A stretch of 64,000 nucleotides of DNA from positions 30,304,835 to 30,368,834 of the forward strand of contig OZ022576.1 of NCBI GenBank assembly GCA_963669155.1, given 5' to 3'. Position numbers and translations under genes: made by a program. This stretch comes from Arbacia lixula. Lineage: Eukaryota > Echinodermata > Echinoidea > Arbacioida > Arbaciidae. Under the pieces are notes generated by a model. It saw only the letters and a list, made by a program, of their open reading frames with translations. It ran no database searches and was not told the origin of the DNA. Shown here in pieces: positions 13,417-27,197 of the stretch. Positions within the stretch are counted from its first letter, which is position 1, and each line of letters starts with the position of its first letter.

Positions 13417-16400
13417 ATTACTGGCACACTTTTGCAACACTTTTGCAAATAACTACCGGTATGCAGAAGTACTAGCTGCATATAGATCATATCACTAATT
13501 TGCCCTTAATCGAAGAAAAGGACTTAAGTTATTGTCATTAACCCTGCCTCTGGATTTTTCGAGACAATCCGTAACTGCCCCTCTGAGTTACAAAGGATTT
13601 TTACTGGGACACGGTTAAAGAGTAAATGTGTGCCCTGTTGGATAGTGTGAAACAATAAATATGCCCGGTAGCAGTTTCTTAGAAAGCCTAGAAAAGAAAT
13701 CGAGGGTCATGGTTTCTATTTCGTTGAATGTACATGGGGGTGGGCATAAAAGATTGGCTTGGGCATTTTTAAAGTCTAATGATACAAAACAAAGTCACAC
13801 ATTCTGTGTATGAAGAAAACTCGGGTGTGTTTTTTTAATTTTGGGAGCAAAATTGCCCTGAGCGGTCATATGATTGTTCTACTGATGTACATTTTGGAGT
13901 GGTACATAGCATGATGGTCACCTACAATGCTCATGTACATGGAAAGAAAAGACTTGCATCATAAATGCCATTCCTGTTGGCAACTGAAGCGCATACTTAG
14001 CATGGAGGAACAAATCCTGATGGTACCAGTACTTCTTACATGTTCTTGGTCAGGTTACCAAACACGGCTCCCCACCCTGAGAGAGAGAGAGAGCAAGACT
14101 TGCTACCATGCCGGTTCTTGTCATGCTTGTAGTGAGTGTTTCTCCCATCCTGGTCAAGGGCTTGCGTCCACCTGCCTCAAAGCACAGTCCTCCGCCCCAA
14201 GATACCAGACAAGTGCATCCCTGATGTTCCCCTCGTCCCCCTCCTTTCGATCCCGCTCCATTTGCATATCATGCTAACGTTGCCTCCAGCTTCATCCATT
14301 TGTCTCTGCATACTTGTACTTGTTCTCAGAAATATGCCTACATACTATGTACAATATTACAATTATGCTCTCTTTGTCCCGTAGGCATTGGAATGTGTTG
14401 TAATAGACAAGGGACTATCGAAGATTGGTACTGAGAGGGTTGCAGAATGTGTGGCTACGTGCTGGATGTGATCCAATGAAGTATGCAATATTTTTTCTGC
14501 AAAAATATATTTAAGTTTAAATTGAAAGAGAGTTTATCTTAATAGCAAAGTGAGATATCCAACTGAACTATCCCTTTGAAGTTCTTTAAGACTTCTAATG
14601 GTTAGATTAAGTGTGCATTCATGTGATTTATTCTCTGGCTAGAAACAGCGTTTCAAATTGAAAGCAAACTTTTTAAAATCTGAAATCTTGTCAATGCAGC
14701 AGTGATCTCAAACATTACAGTGAAGTCGCAATGTGTTGCACAGAAATCACACAAACTGTTTGGCCACTTACCAAGGGATGTAAAATCCTACAAACTCAGC
14801 TTTGCCTATTCCTGAACAGGAAAGATATCGCTGACATGCACTCTCCTTGCTTCTACATTATTAACGCAAATGTTAACCATGCTTAAATGTCGGTCTGGAT
14901 TACAGACTACACATAGCAACGCCTTATTTTCGCTCCTTTTTTTGTGAGCGACTTCGGTGCAGGTCGTGGGAGTAACGGCACACTGAGCAAACGTGGCTCC
15001 ACTCCTTCCAGCAGCCAAGTCCTGTTTACTTGCCCAAGATTCTGGCCCAAAAGTGGGATAGCCTTGTGTGCAGATCAAAATCGATCAAAAACTTACCTAA
15101 TGACAACACTCAGTACACATGCATGACATTTTAAACGTCTCAACTACCTGTTTTTTTTCTGGGTACACATGGTGATGTAAGTGATACATGTTTATATCTT
15201 GAAACTTGGAAACATCAGTGTCCCACTTCACGTATATGTGCATGCAGCATGCAAACACACTGAGTACAACTGGGAAATTAACACCTTGTCTATTGTTAAT
15301 ACCCGCAAAATAGATCATAACTTTTTAATACAGAACATGGGAGCAAACTCCTTTAGTGAATACCTATAGTCAAGTTTATTGGCAATGTGATCACAAATAT
15401 AAAGTTACATGTACCTGTTACATTTAGTGCAATTTATCATTTGTGAAAGATGAGCAATATTCCAAAGGAGTACTGGTAGATAATTTCTGGAGATTTAAGA
15501 TGTGTTCGAGGTTGTAGTAATAATACTTGATCCCAAATATTCCCAATGGCATCTTAGCCCAAAGATGCCCAAATGTGCTCTTGCAACGGTTACACGATCA
15601 TTGCAATAAACCCAAAGTGCCATTTCTCATATTTTCTGAAATGGGTAGTAATTCTGCAAAGTGCTTCAATCTTCAAAAAAAATTGCTGGAGCGAGCAAGC
15701 CTGATGCATTACTGTGTATTTACCTCTTTCCTTTCCAATTAGTCAAATGAACTCCACCTCAAGCACTGCTCTTCAACACATCTTTTCTGAAACGGCTTCA
15801 ACTGCAGCATTTTCAAAATGATTACGAGGTCTGTGAAGTACACCAATGTAGCTGCTTTGTTCAACTTTATGCCCTGTGCCTCATGCCTGCAGCTGAAATG
15901 TTCAACTGTGTGAACATTTTGCCTCAAAATGTAAATGTTAAAGGGTGTAAAATGATGAAATCCGTGAGGTATTTGCATTAGAGGGCAAGAAGAGGGTATT
16001 ATTAGACCTACTGTATGTGTGATAGAATGGATGTCATAAAACATGCACAGTTTATATTCCTCTTTTAGCAGAAATAATGAGATCAGCCCCATGGGAAAAG
16101 TTTGTGATGATTTTGTGCAATATACTACAATGTGCAGTTCAATGTGTAGAGTGTAGGTTTATGTATGGGACATTACATATGTAGCAAAGACTGTTCAACA
16201 GGGAGTAAAGATGGTGCTCATACATGAATCTGCACCCTTGAGTTGATTGTAATATCCAGGAAAATAATTATGTTTAATAGACTTCTCGTCTGAAGCAGAT
16301 AAAGTTTGTATGTATTGAAGCTCTACAGGAAAGTGCAGTTTAGAATAACTTACATATAGTACAACTTGACGAACCAACTAATCCCTTATTCATCCTACAA

Positions 16401-18687
16401 ACATTGAATTTGTAGTTGTGTTGATGGTGTAACCTTGGTGTAAACAACACCTTGCGCTGTACATGTAGTCATGAATAGAATCCCAATATTGGTTGATGGG
16501 CTTAGAATCAAACCTAATTACACTCTACCATTGTGTGAGTGCACAGGCTGAATGGGCTGCAAATCCCTAATAACTACATGATGTCTACAAGGTGAAGTTC
16601 ATTAAAAGGAAGCAAGGATCCTCCACTGTACGTGTCTGTAAATGATGGCTAAGCTATTTCCCCTAATTGGTAGTGAATATTCTGCTTTCAGTATCATGCA
16701 TCTTATATAATACCCAGGTTCTAAATTTACTTTGCACACAAGTTGTCATGAATCCATGTCAAACGCATTATTAATTCATCATTATTTTGAAAAAGTCCTG
16801 ATGTATACACAATACTATTCCACACGTTGTACATGTAGGTCAGCGGAAAACTCTAAAGTTGTATTAGCGACTTGCCAAGTTGAGCTGTGGAATTCTTTAG
16901 TTTCGTACTACCCAAGTTAGAATGTTGGTTTGTATTCTTGGACAACTCTTCCCCCCTGCATTGGGACCCCTTTTCCGTCTACTGTATCTCTCATTTGCCA
17001 AATTTTACACTCTACCAGTCAAGCTGGTGAGGTAGAAATTGCTCTCCCTTCTATATTTCAAGTGGCATAGGATACATTTCTCTCAAATGTCCCTTTTTCT
17101 GTTTTGCCTGTCTGGAGGTGAGCTCCCTTGTTCCCTGGTGTGAGTAATTTGAACATTCTTGCTGCTTCACAGGGCCGTGTCACATTTTACGTGAGAAGAC
17201 CCTTCTTGTCTTTCTCTGGAAAAGATTGTTTTTGTACTCCACAGTAGGTTCAACTTGTGATCCTTTTTTTGTTAAAGTTGGTACAGCTTTAGGGCTTCAA
17301 CACAGTTCTTTCAAAACAGCTTTCGAGCGGAAATCACCACCCACCCCTTTTTTTTTGTTTTTGTTTAAAGAGCATTGACAGCAAATGAAAGTTTTTCTAA
17401 TTTCTTGTTTATGTTTCCCTCTTATTCCATTGTTGATTGATTTGTGCAACTGTTGTATTAATATTTTATTTGTAGACTATACATGTACATGTAATCTGTA
17501 CAATGCACATGTACATTAACTGTTTAAAAAAAGAAGATTAATTGACTGGAAGTTATTCCGACATTTCATGTTGAGTCACATCCAAATCACGTATCAGTCT
17601 ACTCTAAACAGCAGTAACAATCAAATCCATCACAAAAATTGTTCCCGTGAAGGATGAATTATCTCCTGGTGCAGATGCAACTTCTCTGTGAAAGGGGTGT
17701 AATACTGCGCCAGTAATAGATTCCAGATTTACATCAGTCAGCGCAGTGCCCATTCCAGTATCCATTGAATTAGAAGCATGGAATCCCCACCCAATCCCAT
17801 CCCTTCATCCCGGATTTTAAATAATGAGCCTTCCTCGGGCACTGCTGCTTCCACACATACGTCCAGGCTCTCCGCTCCATCTCATAGAGACGGTGGAAAG
17901 ATCAGTCAAGTTTATTGATTCTGTCAGACACATTGACATTTCATATGCAGCAAGATGGTTTAATCAATCATTCCCCAGTAATTTTCAGCACATTTTCCTC
18001 CCTTCTCATTGGCCGTCCCATGCTGGAATGTTACCTCTTTGAATACCAAATGTGATAAATTGTATGTATTTGAAAAATTGAAATTGGGAGATTCTAGCAG
18101 GCAATGGGTTAGCCATTTATGTCTTTGTATCATTTCAGAGTGAGCTCCAGTGCCTTGGAATCTCATTTCTTAAAGACCTATCTCACTGTTACATCTACTT
18201 TTTTCAAGTTTGCTTCAATCAGTCAACCCATTTCCTGGTAAATTATTCACACTGTTCCGACATGGGATGCAAATCCTTGGTGTGATTTGCGGAGCGAAAA
18301 ATGGGTCAGTCCAGTGCGGAGGACTCGCGAGCAGATTATGAGAAAAGTACTTACGGAACGCAAGCCGGAGTTCTTTGTTCGTATTCCCCAGCTGTCTCCG
18401 AGCTCTGATCCGGCGAGAAGATATTCTCTTAGGGTTCTTTTCTGGAACAATTGATGGAACTGGTGAGATGTTTCAAGGCAAAGTAGTAGCTGGTGCAACA
18501 AGGCATGATGCAATGTTATGTAGTTTACACCACCTAATGGCCGTAGGTCTTACATTTTACACTTAAAACATTCAATAGTTACCTGTACAGTGCATGTAGG
18601 TACAGAAATACCGGGTTTTACGCATCATGATTTACTATAAGCAGGGTTTGAGCTGTACCTTTTCAGTTTCCACTTCTTGTGCACTTG
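13417..18687. other. No gene recognised
   Basis: No supported exon. A motif copy in reverse orientation (TTGGTACTGAGAGGGTT, about 14426) belongs to the dispersed TAACCCTCTCAGTACC set. The block 17640-18060 has balanced composition, few simple repeats and several homeodomain-like or CCAAT-like words, so it could be a conserved regulatory element. That is an impression only. Confidence 0.45.
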
Positions 18688-18824
18688 TAACACGATTTTA
18701 CTTTGTATTTTACAATAATTTAATCACTGAATTATGACAGCTACATCTTTGAAAAAAAAGATGTAAAATACAACAAATAGAAGTCCATCAATCTTTACAT
18801 TTCATTGTACATAATTTCGTGTTA
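18688..18824. repeat. AT-rich foldback, about 137 bp
   Basis: The ends TAACACGA (18688-18695) and TCGTGTTA (18817-18824) are inverted. Inside them, TTGTATTTTAC pairs with GTAAAATACAA, and TACATCTTT pairs with AAAGATGTA around an A-rich loop. The arms are imperfect. No target duplication is evident. It may be a decayed MITE or an AT-rich cruciform-prone sequence. Confidence 0.45.
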
Positions 18825-21800
18825 AAAAAACTTTTGACTTTTTTGAAAAGTAATAAAAAATAAATTGTAACTCAAATCAAGCTAAAATTAACACTTCATA
18901 AAGTCAAAAGATATCAATTTTTTTCGAAGGAGATTTCGTGACATTTCATTAATCATTATTCGTGTAATAATCCTTGGAATGTATTGTGGGATTTTAACTT
19001 TTGGATAAATTTGAACCTTAAAAATTGTCCTTTAAAAATTGCTGTGTTCTTAAATCAATCTTTGAAATCTCATTTGTACTGTACTGGTGTTCATTGCATT
19101 CATGTACATGTAGGTAGGAATCACATATAAATAGTACATTGAATCATTGCCCATGAATCATTGGATTTAATTCCGGGTTTCAGAGTTAATCACCATTGAT
19201 ACCCATTTATTATGGTAATTCATGGGTGAGTGTCAAAGTTCAGTCTAACCGCCGGTCATTAGGCTGCTTTGTGATAGAATAAAATGGGCCCATTTTCTTT
19301 ATTCTGTGGTTTTATCACAGTAGTGGTATGCTAAAGAGCTTTCCCTGCCACAAAACCCTGTATGCTTCATTCTTGTGGTGAATGAGGGAGAATGATGCAT
19401 GCCCAGAGATCTCCTGATCAGCTGATGTGTGTGTATAGATAAGAATACAAATAAGTTCTTTTCATTTCACACAATGAATAGATTGTAAAGTTTCAACTTT
19501 CTTCAGTGGTTGTACATTTGTCTCATTCAACAAACTAAACATCTTAACTTCAAGAAGTAAACAGATGGAAAAAGATGCTTCATTGTTTTGTGGAAGATGT
19601 ACTGCAGATAGTGATTGAGCAGAGAAAACATTTCTTTTCATCAAATACAGTGAGCATAATACATTATATAACTTTTTAAAAGATGTTATTTTATCTAGTA
19701 ACTTTCGTTGTGAGACTAAATGAGATCCCGTCTGCGCATGTGCAATCAATTCGTCTGTTGCAAACATTTACCGGTAAAGCTAGAATTAGGATAAATGTGT
19801 ACATTTTTTACACTTATATTAGAATGGTTGATACATTCCCTTCCTGTCGAAAAGAAATGTCATTGTAGGAAAATGCAACCTTCTTTCATAATCATTATTT
19901 TATGTTTGACTCTCTTTGTACTCACCTCTGTTTATGATGGTTTATACAATGTACAGTATGTAGTTTGTCACTGAGGCCCAATAAGCTTTTAACCTTTCAT
20001 TCCGCATGAGCACCGGCGCTGTACATGCCCGAACTGCGTAATAATGATTACCTTTCCACCTCAGCCTCGGATGAGGCATGCCAGCACATATCGGGTGAAT
20101 TTATATTAACGCAGCGCATCTATTGATTGGCCTACCGGTACACTCGCAGAAGTACACTACAGCTATTTAACTTAAGTAGAAGTACATACATGCTAGTAGA
20201 ACTTAGTATTGATGGAGGTGTGTGGTCACAAAACATGTGCAATTTAATGCTTGCCAAGAAAATACACTATAGTTCTGAAGCAGAAACTAACATTGAACGA
20301 TGGATGATCGATATTCACATTGTAAACACGACAGAAAATGAAACAGAAGTTTTGAGTTGATGAGTAAAGTTTGTAAAGTCCTGGCTGGAAAAATCGAATT
20401 CATGAGATTGATGTTTTGTGTTGTTGTTTTCATTCATATTTATATAGATTTGATCTGAATAACTGCTCAAAAGATCAGTTTTGATATATTGTGGCTCCAT
20501 CATTTCCACAGGCCAATTAGAGCGTGCACATTCCAGACAAAACATCGCCGATTAGATAAACATCCCATCTAGGCCAGGGAAAAGACAAATTGAATTTCAA
20601 TTGCATTTGATTGCCTCAAAGGAACGTCTCATTTGCCATTAGAATGAGCACATTGAGGGATAAAGGACGCCATTGTCGTTACAGCTACGCTACCAAAGCA
20701 ATTTAAAATTGCCTTTTTGGGCCACTAGGCTGTATATTGCTACAGACCACTTTTCATACTCTCCTCTTTCTGTCTAAATTGCATTAGGCCTTTTCAGCAA
20801 GCATGTACAGCATGTCTTCTTCTTTCTTCTGCATAATATTGACAATCCTTAGTTTCAACCCCCCCCCCCCCCCCAACCTTTCTCATAAATGTTTCGAGGT
20901 AGGAAAGCGAGGTGCTCTTTTTATGATACACACAGCGTTCAATTTATGATTTCATTATTGGCTTGTGTGCTTTATGTAATTGCTATAAGTACACTGTACA
21001 CACTTCTTCTTTTTAGATTCATAGAAATGTTTCTATGGATATTTGTAATAATAAAATTCCTCTTATTTGTATGAAACGACTTGCATAGCTCTCACCATAG
21101 AAGTAGTCATTGCATTCTTCACCTTTAATAGGAATGGATGGATTTATATTTTTGTCTGGAAATTTGTTTTTATCCCTTGTGACCTTTTAATACATTTGGG
21201 GGGAGGGGTTGCATCATGAGAATGCAAGGTTTGTTTTGAGCATTTTGGAAAAATCCAATCAGAGTCTGGATGTCTCCTGGAATAGCGGGCTGTCTTGTGG
21301 GATAGTGCGTCCTGACAAATGATGACCTTTAAAGCACACACAGCAGAGACACTCTCTTCAAGGAGAACCGCAGGATGACAAAACTACGCCAATATTTTTC
21401 CGTCTGATATCGATTTCATTTTAATCTGGCATCTTCAGAGATTTATGGCTCCTTGTTGGCCATGTTTGCACAAATCATAAGTTTTCTCATATTGTACATT
21501 GGAGCTGTCTGGGAAACCAGATACTTGTAGAATGCAATGTTGTATAAGTACATGTGGACATATTCCTTGGAAGACAAAATACCTGTAGCACCTATAAAAG
21601 CTGTCATTGTTATTCGAACAAAGTGATGGATTTATTATGTTTATTTCATTTTTTTAGCAGATTTCTTTGTATGTTTTTATAGAACAATAGGATTATTCAC
21701 ACACAATAATTACGGTAATGATATCATAATCTCAGTCAAAATCTCACTAATTCTTGCATGCATTCACACACCAGGTGGAAAAATGTCACTAACCACAAAA

Positions 21801-22550
21801 TATGCACATATTCATTGAAATCCCCACTAGCCAGGAAGCGTCACGATCGTGCAATACGCATGCCTTGGCTGAAAAATCACACTTTTAGTAAGACTTTAAG
21901 TTTTTTTTTTTACTTCAGTCAAGATCTAAATTAATTAGTGAGATTTTGTGCTTAAAAAATTAGTGAAATATCAACCAAGGTCGAAACATCGATTAGATGT
22001 GTTTGAATGCCCCTCATGTTAAATGTTGTGGTCATTGAATAATTAGTGAAGGTCTACATCAATGATTTAGTACTGTACATACAGTTTAGGTCCACCTCAG
22101 TACTTACTGTGAAAAGAGATATGCACATAGTAGAGCCACATGTGTGTGCATACATGTGCATGTTAAGGCCAGATATAAAACAAGACTGAAACCACTTGCA
22201 AAACTGCCGCTAGTCTTACTATAAATTGGAGTTGAACTTTAGCGGGCAGTGCATTTCAATACTCTGTGCACAGTGGGCATGTAAGTGTATGCTGTGTGTG
22301 TCTCAGTGGTATCACTGGAGGTCAAGGCTGTAGCCAGGTCCCCACTGTGACCCCCATTGGTCTCTGCAAGCTTTGGCAAGTACTGGTAGTCTACTCTCAA
22401 AGTCCTTTGTGTACAGTACTGTGGACACATAGGCCTGTATCACACAGGCCTGGAATCCGTAGGGTAGTTTCATTAAAAAGTTTCTTTTGTTGCACCATGC
22501 AACACAAGACATATTTCATTTGCATGGACCTGCATGGACCTACATGGACA
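18825..22550. other. No gene recognised; contains a C16 run
   Basis: No exon is supported. Poly-C of 16 nt lies at 20859-20874. Otherwise the sequence is AT-rich and of low complexity in places (18825-19080). Confidence 0.5.
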
Positions 22551-22640
22551 GGGGGGCTCAGGGGCATTTGCAAAAAGAGCCCCTGTGCAAACATGATCTT
22601 CTCATTGGCTATATTTTTTACATGTCATAATGCAAATGTA
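22551..22640. mobile_element. Fragment related to the hAT-like MITE at 51983-52159
   Basis: It shares GGGGGCTCAGGG, AAAAAGAGCCC and an ATTGGCTA word with the element upstream of CFAP410 exon 4, where the last appears in the opposite orientation as TAGCCAAT. Element ends and target duplication are not recognisable. The shared words suggest a second, decayed copy of the same family. Confidence 0.4.
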
Positions 22641-24555
22641 CTCATTTCAGGGTGTTAGACTCAAAGATTAGCTCCATCATATGAATATTTACACCTTCAT
22701 ATTCATCTCACAGTTAAAAAAAACTCTCTTCCTAATTTTCCTGGTTATTTAATGGTCGCATGGAATAAGCTGTCTTCGTAATGTATTTACAACTCCCCCC
22801 CCCCCCCCCTTCCTCCCCAACTGCATGGTAACACATTATGTGTATTGTTTTATTAAGTTTCAATGGGTGGAATGCACTCTGAATCTATTAAGTTGTTGCT
22901 ACTCAGGCAAACTGAGGTTTAGCTTGGGTTACCATCAGTAACGCGTTGTTTAATTAAACGGCATGAATGAAATTTGCATACTTGTGTAGCCATATTGGCA
23001 TCCACAAGGAACTTCTTTTATTACCATATGAGGGAAAGTAACTCAGCCAAGATAATACAATAGCTTGGAAGATTGTTTAACTGTGTTTGCAATTCAAATG
23101 CAACAAGTACAATATCCATTACCTCTTGCACGTCAGAAAACCCCCAGATGTCCACTCTTAGTTCGCCCACCTTGCTGCATTCCTCCAATTTCCTCTGAAC
23201 TTGGGGTTTGGGGTGGAATGCAGGCAGGCACCTCTCACATATCTCGGAGGGATAAGTTCAAAGACCCATCGCTGGGGTCATTAGCAAAAGACAATCCTGG
23301 AGATTTCTGCCCGATCTGCAGGAATTCCCACCTGAAGAGCGATGGGCAGGGGAGATTGTAAGCTGACCCCGTGGTCCGCCTGATATCTTGATTCCACCGC
23401 CTGATGGAGTGATGGAGGCGAGTGATGAAGTGAAGGAGGTACATGCACGCATGCCCCACGGCAGCAAAGAGATGAAGAGGAGAGAACAAAAAGGCAGTGC
23501 ATGAAAATCAAATAAAAGGAACTATACGGTATACTATAGTTTGAGTAGATATCTTTCTTTATAGAACTGTACGAGATAGAAGATCAACGAAATAGGAATA
23601 AAGAATGTTTAGCAAGTCTTGTGTTTCTAAAATTCCTACATTGATATCTTACATGTGATTTCAATTATGCAGGGTACAGTTTGATAATGATAAATAGTTT
23701 TGAAAAGAGAAAGAATTTAAACATTTTTTTATATTTAGTGTTCACAATAGAATAAAGAAAGAAGTGGATATGGAACCAGTGTAATTTGTACTTAAAAAAG
23801 CAACAGATTCCTTTAATATTTTTATTTATTCCATTCGTAAATTGAATGTGCCATGCATTGAATTGCAAATGTCGCGTTGCTAGAAACTCGCACTCATTCT
23901 CGTTGGGAAAGGCTTTATTTGGTAATTGAAATTTTCTGACTGGCATGTCAGCGCTCATTTATTGACTTTCTGTCACCCCACGAAAAGCCTGTGTGCTTCC
24001 CAGGAAATAGACATTTTTAGTCTAGAATTCACATTTCATCCTAAACAGTTGCTCCCCTTTATTTAGGATGCTATCTTGTACACTAACACAGATATAAAGT
24101 TGCTACAGCTACAATATTGCTTCTAATGACACACACTTTCTGTTCATGGTAAATACATAAAATAATTACATTCTCTTTTACTTTGTCTCATGATATTACA
24201 AGAAGACAATGTCTGCATTTGTCATGTATCATTTTATTTACATCTTCCAGGAGAAAAGTGTTGTTGCTGCAATATTTAACATCATTCACTCTGCAGTATG
24301 CGCACTTGTGTACATGTACAGTATAAGGAGAAGTGGCAATCTTTGTATCAGAACATCCTCCCTCACGCACAGTTTATTTTGCTTTCACGATCCATATATA
24401 GCGGGACAACATTGGGACGTGATGTGATGGGACTGTGATTTTTGTCAAGTCCAAATAACAGATTCTCAATTGCCCTTCAGTGTGTAGGAGAGTGGGCATG
24501 CATGGCCAATTAGCATCAAGAGTGGGTATCATGCCCTTCATCTTCTTCATTATCG
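22641..24555. other. No gene recognised; contains a C15 run
   Basis: Poly-C of 15 nt lies at 22795-22809. The segment 23065-23360 is somewhat GC-richer and holds a 98-codon open frame ending in a CPIC motif. No homology or splice context supports it as an exon. Confidence 0.45.
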
Positions 24556-24570
24556 TCTCTTTCTCTCTCT

Positions 24571-24649
<79 letters not shown>

Positions 24650-24652
24650 CTC
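24556..24652. repeat. (CT)n microsatellite passing into (CTAT)n
   Basis: It is a nearly pure CT dinucleotide run of about 75 nt, followed by four TCTA tetranucleotides. The pyrimidine strand is the plus strand. The Ser/Leu-rich open frame across it is not a gene. Confidence 0.95.
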
Positions 24653-27178
24653 CCATTCACTCTTTCTTTCCCTCTCTCATCTCCTCTCCCATGTGCTTCC
24701 ATCATCTCCACTCCTCTCTGTTTAATTAACACAACCCAATCAGCCTATCAGAGTCCTCTTCCCTTCCATCCATCCTTCACAAAATTAAATTGCCAGGCCT
24801 TGGGGCTGTTATTCCAGATACTAGCTGCGTATGATACTGTACTGATTGGGCTATATTTCAGACACTCTGCCAGTATGATAAGAATATCTGCATGTCAAAT
24901 GTCTGATGTCTGGTAAAAAAAAAATGATAATGCTAATAGTATCTATAGTACCTACTCACTCTAAAATTTGGACATATTAAAGTAAATGCCATATAACCAA
25001 TTCTGATTGTGAGGATGAGGATCATAATGCAGTTAATGAACAGGTCCTTCAGCCTGATTTAAAAGTTGATCATGTACATGTATGTATGTGTGTGTAGGAC
25101 TTAAACTACTGCCAGACAGTTACGTTTCTACTTGTAGCATTCAGATGCTGTGTATATGGTATGCAGATAGTACATGTTTTTTTTTCTATATTGATCGAGG
25201 AGGAACTGTAAATTTAGCAAGTCACTTTTTATTGCCATGAAACCCTTGTTGTTTGCCATCACTTGTCTCTTTCTGTTGCTCTCCAGAATTTAATTCACAG
25301 ACTACAAGAGGCACGTCTGCCCTTCATTGAGCGAATGCAAAGAAATCTTTTCAACAGAAGTGCAAGAATGTTACTCACAAACAAACCTTTAACCGAAGAA
25401 TGGTGTACTATACGGTACTTTTTTAAGCAATGCATGAGCAACTGTGACAGACCATTGTTCAATTCTGAGTTTTCATAAGAAATGTCTTGGATCATTTTCC
25501 AAATTTATCAGCTGTGAAATTATTTATTACTGTTCTGGTTCTATTTGAAAGGTTCCAAATTTGAGTTGACTGATCGTTAAGTTTATGTAACTGTTGAGAA
25601 AACAGTATGCTTTAAAAAAAGCTACAATGTCTAAACTATCTAAACTGTCTACCTTGACAAATTAGACTTGATATGTCACTACAAACAAATGCAGCTATAC
25701 CGGTATTGTTAACCTGCATGGGAAAATTTGCAGTTTGCTCTCAGGCAGGCACAAAGGAGAGTTGGTCAAACAATGGCCATGTTGACTCCTTCGCTGGCTG
25801 CTTTCTTCACACGTGGGCTGTACCACGACCCACTTTCCAGGGCCTCGCAAAATGATCTATGGTCTGTCATAAATTGTTGGAGTAATTTCTGATCGTGTCT
25901 CGTTTTTCACTGAACAAGAACAGCATAGGGTGGATGTAGATCAAAAGGCATTGAACATGAAAATTTGATGGATAGTCATGTTCAGATGAAAGGTGATATG
26001 GCGATAGCACAAGGGTTTGCTCTCGTTGGGGACGCCCACTTTCACAAGTTAAATCTTGATTGTGTTTATGGTCTGTTCCAGACTTTATGCATGCCTGTTC
26101 AAGGATCGTGGAAATGCAGACTCTTGCAGACCTTTTATGCCTCAAGGTGCTTGGATGTCCATCCTTGAAATGACTGGTTATCTTTCCGTCCTTACATCTA
26201 GATCATTTTGTTAACACAAAAAGGAAGGGAATTTTGAGGGAATTCATCTAACTTGGTACAATGGCGATAAATACTATGCATGACAGGATGATTACAATTG
26301 TATTTTTTTTATACAATGTTTCCTAAAATAGGCATACTTATAAGTAATCAGTATATATGGATCTAATGAAAATAATCATAAGAATGGATTTTTGACAATC
26401 GCGACATGATATGAATGGTTGGTACCATCAACAATTTGTGATTACGATCAATGCAGCCACTGACTTGGCAGAACAAGACTCTCTTGATTACATCAAACTT
26501 TATTCATATGTGGCAAATGCACTTCAACTTAAATTTCTGCAGCAAATGAAAATGTGGCTGTGTGTCTGAAGTGTGTGTGTGCGTGAGTGTATGGTTGCAT
26601 GCATGTATGCATTTGTGTGTGTGTGTGTTTGTGTGTGTATGTAGTTTGCAATCGTTTTCCATGTGACCCTTGACCCTACAAAATCAGAATGGTGGTTAAT
26701 TTTGATAAGGGTATTATTCATGTGGGAGTAATGGTCTGCATGCCTCCTGTCAATTCAAATCTCATCATTTTCAGTGAGACCAATAATTGGGGGGATATAT
26801 TCCTGGGTAGTGTGTATCCAAAGAAGAAAGTGCCTAGCCAGATATTGATATTTAAACGATATAGTGTGGTTATGTTCTCCATTACAATCCAGTGCGAAGG
26901 GGTGAGCGAAATGTCATAATGTACTTTCAGAAGGAACCATTTAGATAGCACAGATACATTTTTGGACAAACAAACATTGTTTTCATCTGCCAGTTAATGT
27001 CAATATTGAGCAGTAAAATTTATCTTTCTGATGAAAGTATGGATGTCTCTTTTAATTTGTTCAAATTGTGTATTTGTACATTTTGTCTTATCAGGAATAA
27101 AGTTCCAAGACAAGAAATTGTATTTTCCATTTTATTAATTTTGTTCTTCTTTTCTTCTTTTTTCTCTCAATGCTACAG
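24653..27178 (+). other. Presumed intron upstream of the CFAP410 microexon
   Basis: No exon is recognised. A GT-rich microsatellite lies at about 26564-26643. The last 40 nt before 27179 are a strong pyrimidine tract ending in CAG, which is the acceptor of the microexon. Confidence 0.55.
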
Positions 27179-27197
27179 GGGTGGAGGGCTCACAGAT
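27179..27197 (+). CDS. CFAP410: CFAP410 19-nt microexon (..W-G-G-G-L-T-D)
   Basis: A pyrimidine tract of about 40 nt ending in CTACAG precedes 19 nt, GGGTGGAGGGCTCACAGAT. The donor GTAAGT follows directly. The first base should complete a split Trp codon (TG|G), and the remaining 18 give Gly-Gly-Gly-Leu-Thr-Asp. From recall, human CFAP410 reads W-G-S-R-L-T-D at residues 26-32. A known human donor variant, c.96+6, marks an exon end after that Asp, exactly where this exon ends. The next exon begins in phase 0 with Val-Ser-Ile, matching human Ile-Ser-Ile. The exon is far too short to find by open-frame length; the call rests on splice sites, phase and family alignment. I could not locate the preceding exon. 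Confidence 0.8.

Noticed and set aside
15680-15740. Frame LLERASLMHYC considered as the missing CFAP410 N-terminus
   Set aside because: Only scattered residues match LTRAKASELHSV and there is no donor at the expected place.
16860-16926. A frame ending K-L-E-C-W just before GT at about 16926, resembling the expected KLNCW end of CFAP410 exon 1
   Set aside because: Upstream residues (EFFSFVLP) do not resemble the conserved LTRAKAS..V segment, and no start codon context is present.
23065-23361. 98-codon frame ending in DNPGDFCPICRNSH, suggestive of a zinc knuckle
   Set aside because: There is one CxxC only, no second metal-binding pair, no homologous context and no clear flanking splice sites.
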